In this document: positions 15,044-18,386 of the stretch, one piece after another
Position numbering within the stretch: the stretch's first letter is position 1
How the letters are laid out: each line of letters opens with the position of its first letter
Assembly: GCA_025355595.1 (NCBI GenBank)
Contig: JANXZI010000580.1
Coordinates: 1 to 18,386 of the forward strand
From: Spartobacteria bacterium
GTDB lineage: Bacteria > Verrucomicrobiota > Verrucomicrobiia > Chthoniobacterales > Chthoniobacteraceae
Reading direction: 5' to 3'
DNA length: 18,386 nucleotides
The notes under the pieces: generated by a model
The model's database searches: none
What the model was told of the DNA's origin: nothing
Seen by the model: only the letters and a program-made list of their open reading frames with translations
Translations under genes and position numbers: made by a program

Positions 15044-16519
15044 ATGAAAAAACTCCTCCTCACTCTCACGCTCGCGCTTTTCGCGGGACTGCTCACAACG
15101 ACACACGGGGCGACGAAGCCGAACATCATCCTCGTGATGCCGGACGACGCGGGCTACGGTGACTATTCGTGCCTCGGAAATCCGATCATGAAGACGCCGC
15201 AGGTGGATGCGTTCTGGAAGGAGAGCGTGCGGCTGACGGACTTTCACGTGAGCCCGACGTGTGCGCCGACGCGCTCGGCGCTGATGACGGGCCGGCATGA
15301 ATTCAAGAACGGCGTGACGCACACGATCCTCGAGCGCGAACGCATGACGCTGAAGGCGACGACGATCGCGCAGGTGCTCAAGGGCGCGGGCTATGCGACG
15401 GGAATTTTCGGCAAGTGGCATCTCGGCGATGAGGCGGCGTATCAGCCGGAGAAGCGCGGCTTCGATGAGGTGCTCATCCACGGCGCGGGGGGCATCGGTC
15501 AGACGTATCCCGGCTCCGGCGGCGACGCGCCGCGCAACATGTATGACAACCCCGCGCTGATGCATAATGGCAAGTTCGAGAAGACCGAGGGCTACTGCAC
15601 GGATGTCTTCTTCAGCCACGCGATCGAGTGGATGGATGAGAAGCTCGACAAGGGCGTCCCGTTCTTCGCCTACATCCCGCTGAACGCCGTCCATGCGCCG
15701 CTGCAATGCCCCGCGGGATACGAGGAGCACTGGACGGGAAAGGTGCCGCCGGACGTGGCGAAATATTACGGGATGCTGGAGAACATTGACGACAATTTTG
15801 GCCGCATGCTCGCGAAGCTGGAGGAGTGGGGCATCGAAAAAAACACGCTGGTGATCTACCTCGGCAGCGACAACGGCGGCACGGCGGGCGTGAAGGTTTT
15901 CAACGCGGGAATGCACGGTGGGAAGGCGACGCCGTACCAGGGCGGGACGCGGGTGCCGGCGATGTTCCGCTGGCCGGCGAAATTCGCGGGCGGTCGCGAT
16001 GTGGGCGCGCTCACGGCGCACATGGATATGTTCCGCACGCTCGCGGATGTCGCGGGCGTGAAGCTCGATGCGGAGATGGCCAAACAGGTCGAGGGCCGCT
16101 CGCTCATGTCGCTGCTCACGCAGGAAAAGGCGGAGTGGCCGGATCGCACGCTCGTCACGCACGTCGGCCGCTGGCCGCATGGGAAGGTCGCGGATGCGAA
16201 GTTTCGCAACTGCTCCATCCGGGACAACCGGTTCACGCTCGTGGACAACAAGGAACTCTACGACCTCGTCGCCGATCCCGGTGAGAAGGTGAACGTGATC
16301 GAGCAACATCCCGAGGCTGTGGCAAAATTGCGCGCCGCGTACGACCAGTGGTGGACCGAGGTGCAGCCGATGCTTGTGAATGAGGATGTCGTCGGACCGA
16401 AGATGAATCCCTTCAAGGAAATCTACTGGAAGCAATTCAACGAGCAGCCCGACGAGGCATCGCTGCGGCAGATGGACCCGGCGAAATTCGAGGGCGGCGG
16501 GAAGCACAAGCAGCAGTAG
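15044..16519 (+). CDS. Secreted type I sulfatase (arylsulfatase family)
   Basis: The 491-residue product has a Sec signal, KKLLLTLTLALFAGLLTTT, cleaved near HGA (about residue 23). The mature part opens KPNIILVMPDDAGYGDYSC with metal Asp34 and Asp35. The formylglycine motif is CAPTR (Cys73-Arg77) in SPTCAPTRSALMTGRH; GKWHLG (123-128) gives the catalytic Lys124 and His126; SDNGG (275-279) supplies the last metal ligands. The C-terminal region LYDLVADPGEKVNV is the usual sulfatase ending. It is probably exported and acts on a sulfated sugar. It begins 31 bases after the TPR-sulfatase on the same strand, so the two are likely co-transcribed and may act on the same substrate, though they are from different subfamilies. 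The ATG at 15044 starts the signal peptide. The TAG stop lies inside a REP-like hairpin. Confidence 0.95.
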   Translation: MKKLLLTLTLALFAGLLTTTHGATKPNIILVMPDDAGYGDYSCLGNPIMKTPQVDAFWKESVRLTDFHVSPTCAPTRSALMTGRHEFKNGVTHTILERERMTLKATTIAQVLKGAGYATGIFGKWHLGDEAAYQPEKRGFDEVLIHGAGGIGQTYPGSGGDAPRNMYDNPALMHNGKFEKTEGYCTDVFFSHAIEWMDEKLDKGVPFFAYIPLNAVHAPLQCPAGYEEHWTGKVPPDVAKYYGMLENIDDNFGRMLAKLEEWGIEKNTLVIYLGSDNGGTAGVKVFNAGMHGGKATPYQGGTRVPAMFRWPAKFAGGRDVGALTAHMDMFRTLADVAGVKLDAEMAKQVEGRSLMSLLTQEKAEWPDRTLVTHVGRWPHGKVADAKFRNCSIRDNRFTLVDNKELYDLVADPGEKVNVIEQHPEAVAKLRAAYDQWWTEVQPMLVNEDVVGPKMNPFKEIYWKQFNEQPDEASLRQMDPAKFEGGGKHKQQ

Positions 16520-16637
16520 CCGCGCTTGTGAAAGTGCGGGCAATTTTTTCCCGTCGGGGATCAGCCCGCGCTTTGACAAGCGCGGCTACGGGCAACGTTT
16601 CCCCTCGTGGCTTTCGCAAGCTTTGCCGTTCGGCTAC
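16517..16637. repeat. GC-rich REP-like hairpin cluster after the sulfatase operon
   Basis: A 25-base arm at 16517-16541 (starting TAGCCGCGCTTGTGAAAG) is matched by an inverted arm at 16564-16588 (ending GACAAGCGCGGCTA) with two mismatches; the spacer is 22 bases with a T-run. Each arm is itself a small hairpin: CGCGCTT, a 3 or 4-base loop, then AAGCGCG or AAGTGCG. A further hairpin, GCTT-TCGC-AAGC (16610-16621), lies before a second GGCTAC (16632-16637; the first is at 16584-16589). This resembles a BIME, paired REP sequences. It could end transcription or stabilise the mRNA 3' end. Confidence 0.75.
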
Positions 16638-16725
16638 ATCGTTCCGATGGACGCAGCCTTGACCGCGGGGCCTTCACGACGCAGGAGAAGTGGGTGCGAT
16701 TTCAACGCCACATTTTGTCTGCGGC

Positions 16726-17046
16726 ATGAATCCGCGGGACCTGCTGAAATTTGCCGGCGGCCTTTTCGACGACCGGAAGAAGACCCCGGATGCCGACGCT
16801 GATCAGGAGCGCAAATGGCGCGCGTACCTTTCCACCGCACGGCAGCGCTGCCTCGAATACCGCGAACTGCGCTACTGCGAGGCGTGCCATCATTCCATGC
16901 ACGCCTTCGTGTCCTTTTGCGAGAAGTGCGGCCACGCGACCGAACCGCTGCCTGCGGCGTTTGCGGTCGAGTACGCGAGCGCGGAATTTCCCGACCTTGT
17001 GAACTCGCGCGAGGATTTCGACAAGCTGATCGCCTACGGGAAGTGA
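16726..17046 (+). CDS. Small zinc-ribbon protein of unknown function
   Basis: This is a 106-residue soluble protein. The only recognisable element is a zinc ribbon, RYCEACHHSMHAFVSFCEKCGH: Cys51/Cys54 and Cys65/Cys68 in CxxC pairs 10 residues apart, with nearby histidines. It is flanked by an N-terminal charged helix (MNPRDLLKFAGGLFDDRKK) and a C-terminal acidic helix (NSREDFDKLIAYGK). The ATG at 16726 is preferred; an in-frame GTG at 16690, preceded by GGAGAA, would add 12 residues and is possible. The gene is 206 bases after the sulfatase stop, separated by the REP-like cluster, and its last 13 bases overlap the convergent aldehyde dehydrogenase gene. A role in protein or RNA binding is plausible but not shown. 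Confidence 0.7.
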   Translation: MNPRDLLKFAGGLFDDRKKTPDADADQERKWRAYLSTARQRCLEYRELRYCEACHHSMHAFVSFCEKCGHATEPLPAAFAVEYASAEFPDLVNSREDFDKLIAYGK

Positions 17047-18386
17047 GCGTCCGCCGCGCTGCGGAACCAGCAAAGGCGCTGCGGCGCGAGCGAGATGTTG
17101 ATCTGTTTAGTCTCCAGGTATTCGTCGAGGCCGGACGTGCCGAGTTCGCGACCCCAGCCACTCTGCTTGTAGCCGCCCCACGGGGCTTCGTTGAACGTTG
17201 GGTGGTAGCTGTTCAGCCAGGTGATGCCCGCGCGGAGTTGCTTCAGCACGCGCAGTCCCTTCGCGCCTTCGCGCGTGAAGACGCCGCCGGCCAGCCCGTA
17301 GATCGTGTCGTTCGCGAGGCGCACGGCTTCCTCCTCGGTGTCGAAGAGCTGCACGCACTGCACCGGGCCGAAAATTTCCTCGCGCACGATACGCATGTCC
17401 GGCCGCGTCTCGGCGAAGATGGTCGGCGCGACGAAATTCCCGCGCGCGTGCGGCGGATCGGAAAGACGATGGCCCCCGCAGAGGAGCTGTGCGCCCTCGG
17501 CCTTGCCGATCTCAATGTAGCCGAGTACGCGCTCCATGTGCTCGCGCGTGATGAGCGGGCCCATCTCCGTGTCCGGCAGCAGACCGTCGCCGACTGCAAT
17601 CTTGCGCGACGCCGCGGCGAGCTGCGGGAGAAATCGGTCTGCAACTTTCCGTTCAAGGATCAGCCGCGAGCCCGCGCTGCACACCTCGCCCTGGCCTGCG
17701 AACATCGCGAACATCGCGAACTCGAGCGCGACATCGAGATCCGCATCCGCAAAGACGATGCACGGTGATTTCCCTCCGAGTTCGAGCGTCACTTTTTTGA
17801 TGTTGCCCGCCGCCGCCGCGATGATTTTCCGCCCCGTCGCGGTGCCGCCGGTGAATGCGATCTTGTCCACGAGCGGCGACGCGGCGAGTGCGTGACCGGC
17901 GGTCTCGCCCGGTCCGGTGAGGAGCTGCGCGCAGCCCGCGGGGAAACCGGTCTCGGCGATCAGTTCGAACAGGCGAATCGCCGTGAGCGGCGTTGCCTCG
18001 GCGGGCTTGAGGATGCAGCAGTTCCCCGCAGCGAGGCCCGGCGCGAGTTTCCAAGCGGCCATGAGCAACGGGAAATTCCACGGGATAATCTGTCCACACA
18101 CGCCGATGGGCTCGCGCACGACCATCGTCTGCATGTTTGCATCCGGCGTCTCGAAGGTCTGGCCAAGCGGCTTCGTGACGAGGCCGGCGTAGTATCGGAA
18201 GCAGTTTGCCGCGTCGCCCACGTCGAATTTTGCCTCGCGCAGCGGCTTGCCATTGTTGCGCGTCTCCAGCGTCGCGAGGGCTTCGGCGTTGGCATCAATG
18301 AGCTCGGCGAGCTTGAAAAGATACGTCGCGCGTTCCTGCGCGCGCATCTTCGGCCACGGGCCGGAATCGAATGCGCGCCGCGCGTG
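17034..18386 (-). CDS. NAD(P)-dependent aldehyde dehydrogenase (BetB-like), N-terminus outside window
   Basis: The 450 visible residues cover nearly all of an ALDH, which oxidises an aldehyde to a carboxylic acid with NAD(P). The reading frame is open to the window edge, beginning HARRAFDSGPWPKM, so about 40-50 N-terminal residues are missing; the ATG at 18347 is internal. Landmarks are PWNFPLLMAAWKLAPGLAAGN, the cofactor-binding FTGGTATGR, the general base Glu202 in TLELGGKSP, the catalytic Cys236 in GQGEVCSAGSRL, EEIFGPV, and the closing PWGGYKQSGWGRELG and LDEYLETKQI. The pattern resembles betaine-aldehyde or gamma-aminoaldehyde dehydrogenases, but the substrate is not decided by sequence alone and no choline or polyamine gene is in view. 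The TAG stop overlaps the end of the convergent zinc-ribbon gene by 13 bases. Confidence 0.95.
   Translation of the reverse strand, partial: HARRAFDSGPWPKMRAQERATYLFKLAELIDANAEALATLETRNNGKPLREAKFDVGDAANCFRYYAGLVTKPLGQTFETPDANMQTMVVREPIGVCGQIIPWNFPLLMAAWKLAPGLAAGNCCILKPAEATPLTAIRLFELIAETGFPAGCAQLLTGPGETAGHALAASPLVDKIAFTGGTATGRKIIAAAAGNIKKVTLELGGKSPCIVFADADLDVALEFAMFAMFAGQGEVCSAGSRLILERKVADRFLPQLAAASRKIAVGDGLLPDTEMGPLITREHMERVLGYIEIGKAEGAQLLCGGHRLSDPPHARGNFVAPTIFAETRPDMRIVREEIFGPVQCVQLFDTEEEAVRLANDTIYGLAGGVFTREGAKGLRVLKQLRAGITWLNSYHPTFNEAPWGGYKQSGWGRELGTSGLDEYLETKQINISLAPQRLCWFRSAADAHFP

Noticed and set aside
14678..16579. 633-codon open frame on the minus strand
   Set aside because: Antisense to both sulfatases, Arg/His/Leu-rich, no domain; the plus-strand sulfatases have full catalytic motifs.
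16517..16588. Classical rho-independent terminator
   Set aside because: The T-run lies in the spacer between the arms and not after the stem, and each arm folds on its own, so a REP-like element fits better; a terminating role is still possible.

Overview
The window looks like a chromosomal segment of a high-GC, Gram-negative, probably soil-dwelling member of the Verrucomicrobiota (Spartobacteria/Chthoniobacter-like). This is inferred from a combination of traits. A heptosyltransferase-type GT9 enzyme implies LPS. There are two adjacent secreted sulfatases, TPR modules of the 42-residue kinesin-light-chain/NPHP3 style, a proteasomal (ARC/Mpa-type) AAA ATPase outside the actinobacteria, and SufS/SufU iron-sulfur genes. 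Short AT-rich or TTGAG-type intergenic repeats are also present. A planctomycete relative is the main alternative. No rRNA, tRNA, CRISPR array, transposase or phage gene is visible, so this is ordinary chromosome, not an island.

Layout. 1-1576 (-): N-terminal half of UvrA, cut by the window edge. 1763-2008 (+): an 81-residue protein resembling only the dimerisation/phosphoacceptor helices of a histidine kinase, behind a sigma-54-like promoter. 2005-2967 (-): GT9 heptosyltransferase. 3067-6506 (-): a tight cluster of ABC ATPase, ABC-2 permease, membrane-anchored helical-repeat protein and metallophosphoesterase; the first three are joined by ATGA start/stop overlaps. 6541-7251 (-): Tat-type exported Mn superoxide dismutase. 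7396-9071 (+): sufS and sufU, divergent from the SOD and joined by ATGA. 9210-9704 (+): uncharacterised protein with a Pro/Ala-rich linker. 9698-10918 (-): soluble PAS histidine kinase of NtrB type. 11038-12747 (-): ARC/Mpa-type proteasomal ATPase. 12937-16519 (+): two sulfatases, the first with a TPR array inserted between signal peptide and catalytic domain. 16726-17046 (+): small zinc-ribbon protein. 17034-18386 (-): aldehyde dehydrogenase, N-terminus beyond the window.

Themes. Gene packing is very tight: three convergent pairs overlap at their stop codons (2005-2008, 9698-9704, 17034-17046) and three co-directional pairs share ATGA. The few roomy gaps are unusual. Two intergenic spacers (3028-3062 with 2967-3002, and 9064-9091 with 9191-9217) are bracketed by inverted copies of simple periodic motifs that run from the upstream stop codon to the downstream start codon. 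A third spacer (16517-16637) carries GC-rich REP-like hairpins whose first arm contains the sulfatase stop codon. Functionally, SOD facing sufSU fits oxidative-stress and Fe-S homeostasis. The sulfatase pair fits degradation of sulfated polysaccharides. The ARC ATPase has no pup, dop, pafA or prcBA partner within the window and lacks the C-terminal proteasome-docking tail.
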